A stretch of DNA of 64,000 nt. Origin: Verrucomicrobiota bacterium (GTDB lineage: Bacteria; Verrucomicrobiota; Verrucomicrobiia; Verrucomicrobiales; Akkermansiaceae). A program made the translations under genes and the position numbers. The notes below the pieces were generated by a model, which had not been told where the DNA came from, did no database searches, and saw only the letters and a list, made by a program, of their open reading frames with translations. Of the stretch, positions 1 to 9,155 are shown piece by piece; positions within the stretch are counted from its first letter, which is position 1; each line of letters starts with the position of its first letter. The DNA lies in NCBI GenBank assembly GCA_026397725.1, contig JAPLUI010000186.1:1-64000 (forward strand), read 5' to 3'.

Positions 1-2
1 AA

Positions 3-464
3 AACCTGCCCGCCTCGCTGATGGAGCGCTGGATCACCAAGGACGGAGTGGACATGGACGCCCTGCTGCGGGAGTTCCAGCAGTTCTGGCGCGAGAACAG
101 CGACATCTGGATCGGACGCTACGAATACCGCGAAGCCGCCCCGCATCTGATTCTGATGGCCTTCCTGCAACGCGTGCTCAACGGCGGGGCGCTCATCGAA
201 CGCGAGATGGGCAGCGGCCGCAAACGCCTCGACCTCGGCATCCGCTTCCGGGGCCGGAACTATCCGATCGAAATCAAGCTCCACTACGGCCCCAAGACCC
301 TGCCCGATGGGCTGGCGCAACTTTCCGAATACATGGACACGCTCGGCGCCCGGCGCGGCTGGCTGGTGATCTTCGACCGGCGGACGGAAGTGGCGTGGGA
401 TGAAAAAATCTCGTGGTGCGAGGAAACGGTGGCGAACCGTGAAATCGCCGTGGTCGGCTGCTGA
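3..464 (+). CDS. C-terminal part of an ATPase-linked PD-(D/E)XK nuclease-like protein (5' partial)
   Basis: The reading frame is open to the left edge, so the gene starts outside the window; the first ATG at 21 is probably internal. About 150 residues are visible. The stretch RKRLDLGIRFRG followed by YPIEIKL gives the Asp and Glu-x-Lys spacing of a PD-(D/E)XK nuclease core. This fold is common at the C-terminus of AAA-like ATPases of unknown role (DUF1703/PDDEXK_9 group). The helical stretch before it fits the linker between ATPase and nuclease modules. Family assignment is inferred from the motif; the ATPase part is not visible, so function cannot be refined. Confidence 0.6.
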   Translation, partial: NLPASLMERWITKDGVDMDALLREFQQFWRENSDIWIGRYEYREAAPHLILMAFLQRVLNGGALIEREMGSGRKRLDLGIRFRGRNYPIEIKLHYGPKTLPDGLAQLSEYMDTLGARRGWLVIFDRRTEVAWDEKISWCEETVANREIAVVGC

Positions 465-474
465 GTGACGGCGA

Positions 475-605
475 TCAGCGGAAGAACCCGGCGAGGGCTT
501 GGGCGATGGCGGCGTCGATGCGAGCGGCACGGGTCTTGCCGGAGGCATTGCGGACCACCTCGCCGACGGCGAAGTTGCGGTACAACAGGCAGATCCTGTC
601 AGATC
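475..605 (-). pseudogene. Short minus-strand coding remnant, family not recognised
   Basis: Reading the minus strand from the 10-bp repeat at 591-616 gives an open stretch of about 40 codons. It contains YRNFAVGEVVRNASGKTRAA and ends at a TGA at 477-475, with protein-like composition (arginine/alanine helix). It has no start codon and a stop lies just upstream within the repeat. It looks like the 3' end of a lost gene between two convergent genes, but no family was recognised and it could be chance. Confidence 0.25.
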
Positions 606-616
606 CTGTCAGATCA
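591..616. repeat. Tandem 10-bp repeat (agatcctgtc, 2.6 copies) at the peroxidase stop codon
   Basis: Two perfect copies of agatcctgtc are followed by a partial third. The TGA stop of the minus-strand peroxidase gene lies in the last copy. The repeat may mark a small duplication that set the present 3' end of that gene. Confidence 0.8.
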
Positions 617-1633
617 TGGCTGAGGCGTCTGCGGGCCATCCGCAGGCAGCTCGGGCTTGGCGATGTAGTTGATCGGCACCTGGCCCCGCAGCGCCTTGAG
701 GAACGCGATGATCTTGCCGGTTTCCTCGTCGGTGAGGAGCTGGCCCTGCTGGCGCTCGGCCATCAGCTTGACCATCTCCTCGAGCGTCCGGATGGAGCCG
801 TCGTGCAGGTAGGGGGCGGTCTCGGTGATGTTGCGGAGGCTGGGCACCTTGAAGAAGCCGACCAGTGCTTCCTTGCCTTTGAGGCCGCCAAGTCCCTTGT
901 CCTTGGTCGGCCATGGCTTCACCAGTCCGAGTTTCTGGAACATGTGGCCGCCGACACCCGCGCCTTGGTGGCAGGTGATGCAACCCTTGGCGATGACCAG
1001 GTTGAGCCCTTCCTTCTGGGTATCGGTGAGCGCGGAGTCATCCCCTTTCAGGAATGCGTCGAAGGGGGCGGGCGTCAGCAGGCCGCGTTCGAAGGCACCG
1101 ATCGCCTTGCCCACGTTGGCATAGGTCACAGGCGGCTCGTCCCCGGGGAAGGCCTGTTTGAAGAGTTCCAGGTATGCGGGAATGGAATTGAGCACCTTGA
1201 GCACATAGTCCTTGTCGGGCATCCCCATCTCGATGGGATTGAGAATGGGCCCCACCGCCTGGGCTTCGACATCGGCGGCGCGGCCATCCCAAAACTGCGC
1301 GATGTGCAGCGCCGCATTGTAAACGGTAGGCGCCGAGCGACCGCCCTTCTTTTGATTGATGCCGTCGGAAACCGGCTGTCCATCATCACCGAAGCTGGCG
1401 AGATCATGGCAACTGTTGCAAGACAACGAACGATCCTTGGACAAGCGGGTCTCGTAGTAAAGCATCCGGCCGAGCTTGATCTTGGCGTCGTTCGGCGGGT
1501 TGTTCGGGTTGGTCGCCGACTCGGGCAACGGCTGGAACATGCCGAGCATGCTGCGATTCACTTGCACCTCGGCCCGGGCCATCGGCAGGGACAGGCAGGC
1601 CAACGTCAGTAAGATATGGGGGGTGGTTCTCAT
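614..1633 (-). CDS. Di-haem cytochrome c peroxidase (MauG/CcpA family), exported
   Basis: A 339-residue protein with an N-terminal signal peptide (hydrophobic residues 6-20) and two c-type haem attachment motifs, CNSCH at 72-76 and CITCH at 218-222. This is the arrangement of bacterial di-haem peroxidases, which reduce H2O2 to water in the periplasm with electrons from small cytochromes or quinols; some relatives are MauG-type oxidases. The length matches the family. The ATG at 1633 is preferred over the GTG at 1642 because the signal peptide begins there. The gene is monocistronic and convergent with the gene to its left. A 12-bp palindrome (cccgggcccggg, 1650-1661) sits just upstream. Substrate is not determined by the sequence. 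Confidence 0.9.
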   Translation of the reverse strand: MRTTPHILLTLACLSLPMARAEVQVNRSMLGMFQPLPESATNPNNPPNDAKIKLGRMLYYETRLSKDRSLSCNSCHDLASFGDDGQPVSDGINQKKGGRSAPTVYNAALHIAQFWDGRAADVEAQAVGPILNPIEMGMPDKDYVLKVLNSIPAYLELFKQAFPGDEPPVTYANVGKAIGAFERGLLTPAPFDAFLKGDDSALTDTQKEGLNLVIAKGCITCHQGAGVGGHMFQKLGLVKPWPTKDKGLGGLKGKEALVGFFKVPSLRNITETAPYLHDGSIRTLEEMVKLMAERQQGQLLTDEETGKIIAFLKALRGQVPINYIAKPELPADGPQTPQP

Positions 1634-1868
1634 AGGAACCACGAATTAACCCGGGCCCGGGACGATTGCAAGCACGATTACATCCGGCATTTGTTTTTTG
1701 GGGGTGGCCCGCATGCCTGAGACGGGCATCACGGCCAACCTTTCTTGCATGGTAACCCCGGATTACAGGATGGCACGGTGCTAACGCGAACTTGGGACTG
1801 GACTGCGGCAAAATCCGGATGACAATCGGGTGTGTCCTGACGGCTGCGGCCACCAACTACAACGACCT

Positions 1869-2783
1869 ATGAAACTCGGATTCTTCACTGCCATATTGCC
1901 GGACCTCGCGTTCGATCAAGTGTTGGAGTTTGCCGCCCGCGAGCGCTTTGCGTGCCTCGAAGTCGCCTGCTGGCCGGCCGGCAAGACCGACCGTAGATTC
2001 GCCGGCATCACCCATCTTGACGTGGTCGGCTTCACGCAGGCGCGGGCCGATGACGCCAACGCGCTATGTGCCAAGCACGGCGTCAGCCTGAGCGCGCTCG
2101 GCTACTATCCGAATCCGCTTGATCCTGACCCAGGCGTTGCGCAGCAGGCCGTGGAGCACTTCAAGCAAGTGATGCTCGCCGCAGAGATGCTTGGCGTGAA
2201 GAATGCCAATACGTTTGTGGGCCGGGATTGGACCAAGACCGTGGACGAGAATTGGCCGCGCTTTCTCACGACCTGGAAGCCGATCCTGGCCTTTGCCGAG
2301 GATCACGGCATCAAGGTCGGCATCGAGAACTGCCCGATGTCGTTCTCGCGCGACGAATGGCCCGGGGGCAAGAACCTCGCCACCTCACCCGTGATCTGGC
2401 GCCGCATGTTCAATGACCTCCCGTCGCCGAACTTCGGACTGAACTACGACCCGTCGCACTTCATCCTGCAACACATGGATCCCATCAGCCCCTTGGGTGA
2501 GTTCAGGGACAAGCTGTTCCACTTGCACGCCAAGGATCTAACGGTTCACCCGCAGCAGCTCAACGAGGTCGGCATCTTCGCCTTCCCGCAGACTTGGCAC
2601 ACTCCGCGCATTCCCGGCTTCGGCGACCTCGACTGGGCACGCTTCATGGCCAGGCTCTATGAAATCGGTTACGCCGGTCCCGTGTGCATTGAGGTTGAAG
2701 ACGACACGTTCGGCAAGACCCTTGCCGGGCGCAAACAGGCGCTCACGGTGGCAAGGAATGTGTTGGCGACCTTTCTTGGTTGA
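1869..2783 (+). CDS. Sugar phosphate isomerase/epimerase (xylose isomerase-like TIM barrel)
   Basis: 304 residues starting MKLGFFTAILPD, the usual first strand of AP_endonuc_2/xylose isomerase-like TIM barrels. Metal-ligand segments typical of the superfamily are visible: GIENCPMSF (Glu ligand), NYDPSHF (Asp/His), HLHAKDLTV (His/Asp) and a C-terminal CIEVEDDTF (Glu). Such cytosolic enzymes epimerise or isomerise sugars, inosose or related polyols. The upstream in-frame ATG at 1830 adds 13 unlikely residues, so the start at 1869 is chosen. No pathway partner sits next to it, so the substrate is unknown. Confidence 0.85.
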   Translation: MKLGFFTAILPDLAFDQVLEFAARERFACLEVACWPAGKTDRRFAGITHLDVVGFTQARADDANALCAKHGVSLSALGYYPNPLDPDPGVAQQAVEHFKQVMLAAEMLGVKNANTFVGRDWTKTVDENWPRFLTTWKPILAFAEDHGIKVGIENCPMSFSRDEWPGGKNLATSPVIWRRMFNDLPSPNFGLNYDPSHFILQHMDPISPLGEFRDKLFHLHAKDLTVHPQQLNEVGIFAFPQTWHTPRIPGFGDLDWARFMARLYEIGYAGPVCIEVEDDTFGKTLAGRKQALTVARNVLATFLG

Positions 2784-3014
2784 AAATGAAAACAAGGTTG
2801 CCACTCAGGACGCCCCACCACTATCGCCTTCCGGCAGCAGGTCAGCAACAATCTCGAATTGTTTTCCAGTCCCCCAATGGGCATCCCGCTTGGGGCCGTC
2901 ATGTTTCAAGCCATGTGCAAACCGGACGGGATTGGGCAAATCGCCGCTCCCTGAGGTTTTGTCCTGCGCTCCGGCTCCCCCAAGCCAATGACCAACAAAT
3001 TCCGGATTTGGGGC

Positions 3015-3043
3015 TTGACTTGCCGGAAATCACCGCGCAGATT
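3015..3043 (+). promoter_or_regulatory. Weak sigma70-like promoter candidate before the TPR gene
   Basis: TTGACT and CAGATT are separated by 17 bp, about 30 bp before the ATG at 3071. The 2784-3070 gap otherwise holds nothing recognisable. The -10 match is poor, so this is a suggestion only. Confidence 0.3.
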
Positions 3044-3070
3044 GCAGGTGCTCTACTAACTCTCCCTACC

Positions 3071-3598
3071 ATGCGAAAATCAATCATTCTGCTGCTCGTC
3101 GGGGTCTCTGCCGCACTGGCTGAAACCCAAGCTCTCAGTCCCGCCCAACAGGCGGATGCGTATTACACCCAGGGCGTTGCCGCGGAAAAAAACGGTGATG
3201 TTGAGGCGGCCCGTCTCGCCTATACCAAGGCGTTGCAGGCCAACCCGAACCTCGCCACCTGTCGCTACCGCCTCAACCAACTGAAGATCGATGGGGGTGA
3301 GATCGCGGCAAGAGGGCGGGAGGCTAAATTCGGCAAGGTGATAGTCCCCGCGTACCAACTGGACGGAGCCACCATGCAGGAAGCCCTGGCTGCCCTGGCC
3401 CTGATAATCGACAAGGAATCGAAAGGCCAGGTGGTCTCGAATTTCGTGATCCAAGACCCCCAGGCGAAGCTCGCGGCCAGTAAGATCACGCTGAATTTGA
3501 AAAGCCTCCCGGCCGCAGCCGTCATGAAATACCTGATGACCCAGGCGAACGCCAAGGTTCGCTACGACGAACACGCCGTCGTCGTCGAGCCCAAGTGA
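3071..3598 (+). CDS. Small exported TPR protein with secretin-N-like C-terminal domain
   Basis: 175 residues. A signal peptide (residues 1-18, MRKSIILLLVG...) precedes one or two TPR-like helices (AYYTQGVAAEKNGDVEAARL, about 28-60). The C-terminal half (about 85-175) has the alternating pattern of a short STN/secretin-N-like fold, with the core ITLNLKSLPAAAVMKYLM. Such domains occur in periplasmic or outer-membrane complex proteins. The domain assignment is by eye and tentative. The longer upstream reading frame from 2780 has no signal-peptide logic, so the ATG at 3071 is chosen. Confidence 0.65.
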   Translation: MRKSIILLLVGVSAALAETQALSPAQQADAYYTQGVAAEKNGDVEAARLAYTKALQANPNLATCRYRLNQLKIDGGEIAARGREAKFGKVIVPAYQLDGATMQEALAALALIIDKESKGQVVSNFVIQDPQAKLAASKITLNLKSLPAAAVMKYLMTQANAKVRYDEHAVVVEPK

Positions 3599-3608
3599 GT
3601 GCCGCCGG

Positions 3609-4271
3609 TTAGCCGCCGCCGCCAGGCAGCTCAGGTTTTTTCCCCGTCAGCAGGGCCCGGTTGGTCCACATGTAGTTCCAGCCGGAGATGAGCGTGAGGG
3701 CCAGCGCCAGCCACAGGGAAACCGGGGTGAGCCACCAGTCAGGCGCGGCCAGAAAATGCAGCAAGCGGAACAATGGGTTGGCGGAACCCAAGGCATCCAG
3801 CGCAAACCACACCAAACAGGTGATGCAATAGGTCAGTTGCAGTCCGGTCTTCCATTTGCCCAGGCGGTCTGCGGCCAGCACCTGGCCGGCCTCCACCGCG
3901 ATCTGGCGCAAGCCGGTGATGAGAAATTCCCGCGCCAAAATCAGCACCGTGATCCACACCGGGCACCCCCCACTGGCGCTCAGATACACGAACGCCGAAC
4001 ACACCAGCACCTTGTCCGCCACCGGGTCCAGCAACTTGCCCAACGGGGTGACCATGCCGTACTTGCGGGCGAAATAGCCGTCAAACCAATCGCTGATTGC
4101 CGCAATCACAAAGGCCACCAGCGCAATCCAATGGCCGACGGTACACTCCAGCACCGTACCTCCGACGAAAATCGCGGTCAGCACCAAACGGCAAAGGGTG
4201 ATGGTGTTCGGCAGGTTCACAAGCGCACTGTGGAAAATCCGGCGCCATTTGGCAACAAGAGGTTGCACCAC
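3609..4271 (-). CDS. pgsA: CDP-diacylglycerol-glycerol-3-phosphate 3-phosphatidyltransferase
   Basis: 220 residues, multi-pass membrane enzyme that makes phosphatidylglycerol phosphate from CDP-diacylglycerol and glycerol-3-phosphate, the committed step to phosphatidylglycerol and cardiolipin. The full CDP-alcohol phosphotransferase signature is present: D61, DG at 64-65, AR at 68-69, G78, D82 and D86. The N-terminal LPNTITLCRLV is typical of PgsA. The start appears to be GTG at 4271; no ATG lies nearby in frame. It is divergent from gnd with a 50-bp spacer. Confidence 0.92.
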   Translation of the reverse strand: MVQPLVAKWRRIFHSALVNLPNTITLCRLVLTAIFVGGTVLECTVGHWIALVAFVIAAISDWFDGYFARKYGMVTPLGKLLDPVADKVLVCSAFVYLSASGGCPVWITVLILAREFLITGLRQIAVEAGQVLAADRLGKWKTGLQLTYCITCLVWFALDALGSANPLFRLLHFLAAPDWWLTPVSLWLALALTLISGWNYMWTNRALLTGKKPELPGGGG

Positions 4272-4321
4272 GGCCGTAAGTTCACTAAATCCGCACCGCC
4301 GCTTCGAGCGGCACCTATATC

Positions 4322-5740
4322 ATGAGCAACAGCGACTTCGGACTCATCGGACTGGCCGTCATGGGCCAGAACCTCGTTCTCAATGTGGAATCCCGCGGCT
4401 TCCAGGTCTCGGTTTACAACCGCAGCACCTCCGTCACCGAGGCCTTCATCGCCGCCCACCCCGGCAAGCACCTCGTCGGGGCCAAGACCCTCGCGGACTT
4501 GGTCCAATCGCTCGCCGCGCCGCGCAAGATCATGCTCATGGTCAAGGCCGGCCCGCCGGTCGATGCGATCATCGCGTCGCTCATCCCGCTGCTCGCGCCC
4601 GACGACATCATCATCGATGGCGGCAATTCCCTCTACACCGATACCGAGCGCCGCGACAAGTGGCTCGCTGGTCTCGGCTTGCGCTTCATCGGCACCGGCG
4701 TCTCCGGCGGCGAGGAAGGCGCCCGCAAAGGCCCTGCCATCATGCCCGGCGGCCCGGCCTCCACCTGGCAAGTCATGCAGCCGATCTTCGAAGCCATCGC
4801 CGCCAAGGTCGATGGCGAACCCTGTGTCTATCACATCGGTCCCGGCGGCGCCGGCCACTTCGTCAAGATGATCCACAACGGCATCGAGTACGGCGACATG
4901 CAGCTCATCGGCGAGGCCTACAACATCTTCAAGGCCGCCGGCTTCAGCGCCGCCGAGCTGGCCGCCGTCTTCGACTCATGGAACCGTGGCGACCTGGAAA
5001 GCTATCTGATCCAGATCACCGCCGAAATCTTCAAGCAAACCGATCCTCTAACCGGTTCGCCCGTCGTCGAGAGCATCCTCGATACCGCCGGCCAGAAGGG
5101 CACCGGCAAGTGGACGTTGTTGAGCGCCGCGGAAAACGCCGTGGTCATCTCCACCATCAACGCCGCCGTCGAAGCCCGCATCCTCTCCTCCCTGAAAGAC
5201 CAGCGCGTCGCCGCCAGCACCCAGCTCGAAGGGCCTAACACAGCGATAAGCGCCGACAAAGCCGCCCTCGTCCAACAAGTCCACGACGCGCTCTACGCCT
5301 CCAAGATCATCTCCTATGCCCAGGGCCTCGACCTCATCACCACCATGAGCGCGCTCAAGGACTGGCACCTCGACCTGGCAAGAATCGCCTCCATCTGGCG
5401 CGGCGGCTGCATCATCCGCGCCCGTTTCCTCAAGCACATCACCGCCGCCTACCGCGCCAACCCCGCCCTCGGCAACCTGATGTTGGACCCATTTTTCAAG
5501 GACCTTCTCAACCGCAGTCAGAAAAACTGGCGCGAGGTCGTCGCCCTCGCCATGCTCAACGGCATCCCGGTCCCCGCCTTCAGCGCCTCCCTCGGCTACT
5601 ACGACAGCTATCGTAGCGCCATCCTGCCCGCCAACCTGCTGCAGGCGCAGCGGGATTTCTTCGGCGCTCACACCTACGAGCGCACCGACCGTCCCCGCGG
5701 CAAGATGTTCCACACCGAGTGGCCCGAGGTGATTGGATAG
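4322..5740 (+). CDS. gnd: 6-phosphogluconate dehydrogenase, decarboxylating
   Basis: 472 residues, the standard length of the long-chain family. It oxidises 6-phosphogluconate to ribulose-5-phosphate and CO2 with NADP+ in the oxidative pentose phosphate pathway. The NADP-binding GLAVMGQNL lies near the N-terminus. The substrate-binding GVSGGEEGARKGPAIMPGG and the catalytic lysine segment GHFVKMIHNGIEYGDMQLI are intact, followed by the all-helical C-terminal domain. The start ATG at 4322 is unambiguous. No zwf or pgl is adjacent. Confidence 0.97.
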   Translation: MSNSDFGLIGLAVMGQNLVLNVESRGFQVSVYNRSTSVTEAFIAAHPGKHLVGAKTLADLVQSLAAPRKIMLMVKAGPPVDAIIASLIPLLAPDDIIIDGGNSLYTDTERRDKWLAGLGLRFIGTGVSGGEEGARKGPAIMPGGPASTWQVMQPIFEAIAAKVDGEPCVYHIGPGGAGHFVKMIHNGIEYGDMQLIGEAYNIFKAAGFSAAELAAVFDSWNRGDLESYLIQITAEIFKQTDPLTGSPVVESILDTAGQKGTGKWTLLSAAENAVVISTINAAVEARILSSLKDQRVAASTQLEGPNTAISADKAALVQQVHDALYASKIISYAQGLDLITTMSALKDWHLDLARIASIWRGGCIIRARFLKHITAAYRANPALGNLMLDPFFKDLLNRSQKNWREVVALAMLNGIPVPAFSASLGYYDSYRSAILPANLLQAQRDFFGAHTYERTDRPRGKMFHTEWPEVIG

Positions 5741-5770
5741 ATAGTGGATAGTGGATGGCTTGAAGCGGCG

Positions 5771-5818
5771 GTCTGTGACCGTCGCCGACTCTGCGGGCGA
5801 AGTGCGACGGTCGCAGAC
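5771..5818. repeat. REP-like inverted repeat (15-bp arms)
   Basis: gtctgtgaccgtcgc at 5771-5785 pairs with gcgacggtcgcagac at 5804-5818 with one mismatch and an 18-nt loop. It lies between the convergent gnd and PEP-CTERM genes, so it could serve as a bidirectional terminator or a REP element. No other copy was noticed in the window. Confidence 0.6.
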
Positions 5819-6011
5819 AGGAATGGGCGGGCAGCCGAGCCAACCTTATTTACGATCAGGGCAAGCATGCTTTCATGATCGGCCGCGTGATTTTCACGAA
5901 CCCTTGTTGCAGCGTGCTGTGGGCGTCGCTGGTTTTCCCGCAGGAGCAACGCGCCTAGCCGCACCGGGCCGACCAAGCACGCCGGTCATGGAGCATCGCT
6001 ACAGGCGCGGC

Positions 6012-8825
6012 TCAAGCCCTGCGCCGACGCAGCAGGATGAGCAGGCCAAGACTGCCTAACACCGCTGCGGCGGTCTCGGGGACCGCGACGTAGGTGACAT
6101 ACACCTCCGTGTTGTCGCCGGGCACCTCCCCGCTGCCTCCCAGTGCCACCCCGAAGGTACCGGTGAAGGGATTCGCGAACTGGCTCGTGTCGAGATTGAA
6201 CGCCGCCGCGTTGAAGTCGGCGACCGGGTTCAGGAAATCCGCGATCTTCCAATGGTAGCTGGTCAAGGGATCAAAGTTGGCGGCCTCTCCGGCGTTGGCA
6301 AGGGTCAGCGAGACCACGCTGATCTTGAACTTCGAGCCGTCGGTGGCCGTGATGCCCAAGGTGTCGCTGCCGGTCTCCAAGTCCCACCCCGGATCGCTCC
6401 CGGCGGTGCCCGTGGCATGGTTGATTTCCCACAGGTAAGTGCCCCCACCCGCCCAGGTCTGCGAGGTCGTGACGGCCGTGCCAGGGCTGTTGCCGGGTGA
6501 GAGCGTCTGCCCGGTGCCAATCGTCTGGCCGCCGAGGCTGCCGCCCAGATTGGTGCCGCCAATGGTGCCGCTGGTGAAAGTCAGCGTGCCGCCATAGGCC
6601 ACCGTCGAGTTGTTGTAGCGGAACGTGCCGCCGTTCACCGTCACCGCGCTGGCGTTGTTGATCGAACCGCTGCCGTCGATGGACAGGATGCCGGCGCTGA
6701 CCGTGGTCGCGCCGCTATAGGTATTGGTGCCGGAAAGGGTGAGGGTGCCGGTTCCCAGCTTCGTTAGAGCAATGTCGTGGGTGATATTGGTGCCGACGCT
6801 GGTAGTCCCCGTGGTGGTGTTTAGCGCAAGGATCGCCGTGGAAGTAAACGTGGCATTGGCCAACACGTTCCCAATGTCCGTAGCCGTGAATTCCCCGGAT
6901 CCACCCGTGTTCAGTTGCAGGGTCTTGCCTGCGGCGACACTTATCTTGCCGGAAGCTGTTTGACCGGGCAACGCGGAAACCTTCGCTGCAATCAGCGTGC
7001 CGTCGCTCACCGCAGTAGGGCCAGTCCATGCGTTGGCACCGTCGAGAGTCAGGGTGCCACTGCCGGTTTTGGCAATTCCCGCACCACCGGTGCTGTTGAT
7101 CGAACCAATGTTCTTGAGCGTGCCGCTCGTGGTCGTGAGCGAGACGGCGTTCGTGGTGCCGATCGCAAATCCACTCATGTCCAAGGTGCCGCCTGCAAGG
7201 TTCACATTTGCGGATACGGTCAAGGCACTGTCCGCATCGGTACGGACAAGATTTCCGGAGAGTGTTGTAGTGCCGCCATTGAGTTGTAAGGTCGCGGATC
7301 CAGAGGGAGTGCTCGCAAGGACGGAGTCAACCAGCGATATTGCAGTGCCGACCCCGGTGCCGAAGTTTGCGGTGCCGCCGCCGATGGTGATCGTGGCATT
7401 AAACTTCTTACCAACACCAACCGAAGAGCCTAGCTTCGCGCTGGAAACGGTCAAGGTACCGGTGTCGAAGAAGAGTTCCGACGTGGTCAATTGCGTGCCG
7501 GTGGCGTTCGTGTTCCTCGACATGAGCAGGTTCGTGATTGCCACATCGACACTGTGCCCCCGCCAATCCACGGTGCTCCATACGCTGGCACTGGTATTAA
7601 CATTCCCCATGTCCGCGATGTAAAAGTTTGTCACATTAGAGGTTCCATCGTATGCGCGGAGTTGCAGGGTTCCGGTTGAGGTGTTGAATTGCAGCTTGCC
7701 GGAACCACGTCCGAGACCGGCCTCCGGACCGATCCGGATCGTGTTGGCATTGATGATGTTGGTCCCGCTGCCTAGTTTGACAATGCCGCCGTAGTCAGTT
7801 CCGGGAGTAGTCACTTGGATATTGCCGCCAACAGAAAACGTAGCAGCCTTGATCGTGCTGTTCCCCGCCAAAGTCGCCACCCAGCTATTGGTGCTTGCGC
7901 CCGGATTCCCAGGTTGCTGATGGCCCACGGCGAAAAGGCTGCCGCTGGAGCCCAGGTCGACATTGAATCCACCCAAACCGCTCATATCAAGGGTTCCGGA
8001 TGTGTAGGTGTTAGCGGTACTTCCACCCGCACGGAAGGTGCCGCCGCTTGCCGCCACATTCCAAGTTCCGGTGGCCCCGGTGACGGTCAGTTTGGTGTTG
8101 GCTCCACTGGTTGCCGCCCCAAGGGTCACGGCACCATTGACGGCAAATGTCTTCCCCGCGCCAACGGTGATTGCGTTTGTCAGACCCGCCCCGTTGGTCG
8201 TCACCGCAAGGCTCCCTGCGGTAAGATTGTCATTGACGTTAAGGGTGCCAGCAGTGCTGGTGCCCGAGCCGATGGTCAAGGCGTTGGCGACGTTGCCGAG
8301 AGTTCCCCCGGAGTTCACGGTCACGACTCCCGCGTTGATGGCAGTGGTGCCGGTATAGGTATTCGCCCCGGAAAGGATCAGCGTGCCTGCTCTACCTTTC
8401 ATAAGGCCGACCGTGCCCTGGAGTTCACTGTTGATGGTGGCGGTTTGCCCGGCGGTGTTAGGGGCGTTGATCAGCGGGTCAGTCCTGACGAGGACGCCGC
8501 CGCTGAGGATGACACCGTCCGCGTCGAAACCGATGCCGGGGGCTCCAACGTGGTACGTCCCGTCAACGTTTACGGTGCCGCCCACCCCGATAAAGGTTGG
8601 GCCAAATGTGCCGTCGTCGTTCCATGCCGTGGTGTAGGATGGGGGAACATAGGTCGCCGACCATTTTGAGTCACTCCAGTTGCCGGAACCGTCCCACCAC
8701 AACTCCGCGGCCTTGGCGGTGCCGGACCAGGCGGCAAGCGAGGCTGCGGTCAACAACGGCAGAGTGAGAACGCCGGGGAAGCGGCTGGTTGCTGATGGGT
8801 TGGGATGCTTGCGGGTTGGTTTCAT
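6012..8825 (-). CDS. Autotransporter-associated beta-strand repeat protein with PEP-CTERM sorting tail
   Basis: 937 residues. A long signal peptide (about 1-38) leads into a secreted beta-rich passenger. It has many copies of the PATR-type motif, for example LTLSGTNTYSGATTVSAG and LILSGANTYTGTTAINAG, which form a right-handed beta-solenoid. The C-terminus has VPETAAAVLGSLGLLILL followed by RRRRA: a PEP-like motif, a membrane helix and a basic tail, as cleaved by exosortases. No classical autotransporter barrel is present. The role is probably extracellular matrix or cell surface. The ATG at 8825 is chosen because the signal peptide starts there; the reading frame extends upstream to 9119 but that part overlaps the putative promoter. 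No exosortase is in the window. Confidence 0.88.
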   Translation of the reverse strand: MKPTRKHPNPSATSRFPGVLTLPLLTAASLAAWSGTAKAAELWWDGSGNWSDSKWSATYVPPSYTTAWNDDGTFGPTFIGVGGTVNVDGTYHVGAPGIGFDADGVILSGGVLVRTDPLINAPNTAGQTATINSELQGTVGLMKGRAGTLILSGANTYTGTTAINAGVVTVNSGGTLGNVANALTIGSGTSTAGTLNVNDNLTAGSLAVTTNGAGLTNAITVGAGKTFAVNGAVTLGAATSGANTKLTVTGATGTWNVAASGGTFRAGGSTANTYTSGTLDMSGLGGFNVDLGSSGSLFAVGHQQPGNPGASTNSWVATLAGNSTIKAATFSVGGNIQVTTPGTDYGGIVKLGSGTNIINANTIRIGPEAGLGRGSGKLQFNTSTGTLQLRAYDGTSNVTNFYIADMGNVNTSASVWSTVDWRGHSVDVAITNLLMSRNTNATGTQLTTSELFFDTGTLTVSSAKLGSSVGVGKKFNATITIGGGTANFGTGVGTAISLVDSVLASTPSGSATLQLNGGTTTLSGNLVRTDADSALTVSANVNLAGGTLDMSGFAIGTTNAVSLTTTSGTLKNIGSINSTGGAGIAKTGSGTLTLDGANAWTGPTAVSDGTLIAAKVSALPGQTASGKISVAAGKTLQLNTGGSGEFTATDIGNVLANATFTSTAILALNTTTGTTSVGTNITHDIALTKLGTGTLTLSGTNTYSGATTVSAGILSIDGSGSINNASAVTVNGGTFRYNNSTVAYGGTLTFTSGTIGGTNLGGSLGGQTIGTGQTLSPGNSPGTAVTTSQTWAGGGTYLWEINHATGTAGSDPGWDLETGSDTLGITATDGSKFKISVVSLTLANAGEAANFDPLTSYHWKIADFLNPVADFNAAAFNLDTSQFANPFTGTFGVALGGSGEVPGDNTEVYVTYVAVPETAAAVLGSLGLLILLRRRRA

Positions 8826-9090
8826 GGGAGTGGGAAGCGGTGGGTGAGAAGCTGCAAAGCTGAAAGGAAGAAGGCCAGGCTGACAAGCGGGAGGGATGGG
8901 CTGAACCGAGTGGAGCGAGATAGATGGATCGGGGTGAAGCGACTGCCCTGACCTGTCCGGCGCAGCCCAGGCGAAGACGGAATGGCGACCTCCGGCGGCG
9001 GGATCAAATGCTGAAAGGCGGGACAGGCGGCGCTGGGATGGCGGGAAGAATCCGGAACACGCGTTCGGCCACCGCGTTACAACGCGAGTG

Positions 9091-9155
9091 GAAATATCAA
9101 ATTGCGCTGGCGGTGGCAATGACTGATTCGCGAAATCCGTTGTCTATTTTGCGAA
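9091..9155 (-). promoter_or_regulatory. Promoter with two 18-bp activator half-sites in 21-bp phase (site A)
   Basis: On the minus strand TTCGCAAAATAGACAACG (9155-9138) and TTCGCGAATCAGTCATTG (9134-9117) start exactly 21 bp apart. The TTG at the end of the second site begins a -35-like TTGCCA (9119-9114), followed after 17 bp by TATTTC (9096-9091). The same layout occurs at 26369-26433. It implies a leader of about 260 nt before the ATG at 8825. The rest of the 8826-9384 gap holds nothing recognisable. Direct repeats two helical turns apart that overlap the -35 resemble XylS/AraC-type operators; that family assignment is inference. Confidence 0.6.

Noticed and set aside
506..1612. Long plus-strand open frame over the peroxidase gene
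   Set aside because: Antisense to a clear di-haem peroxidase with haem motifs; no domain in the plus frame.
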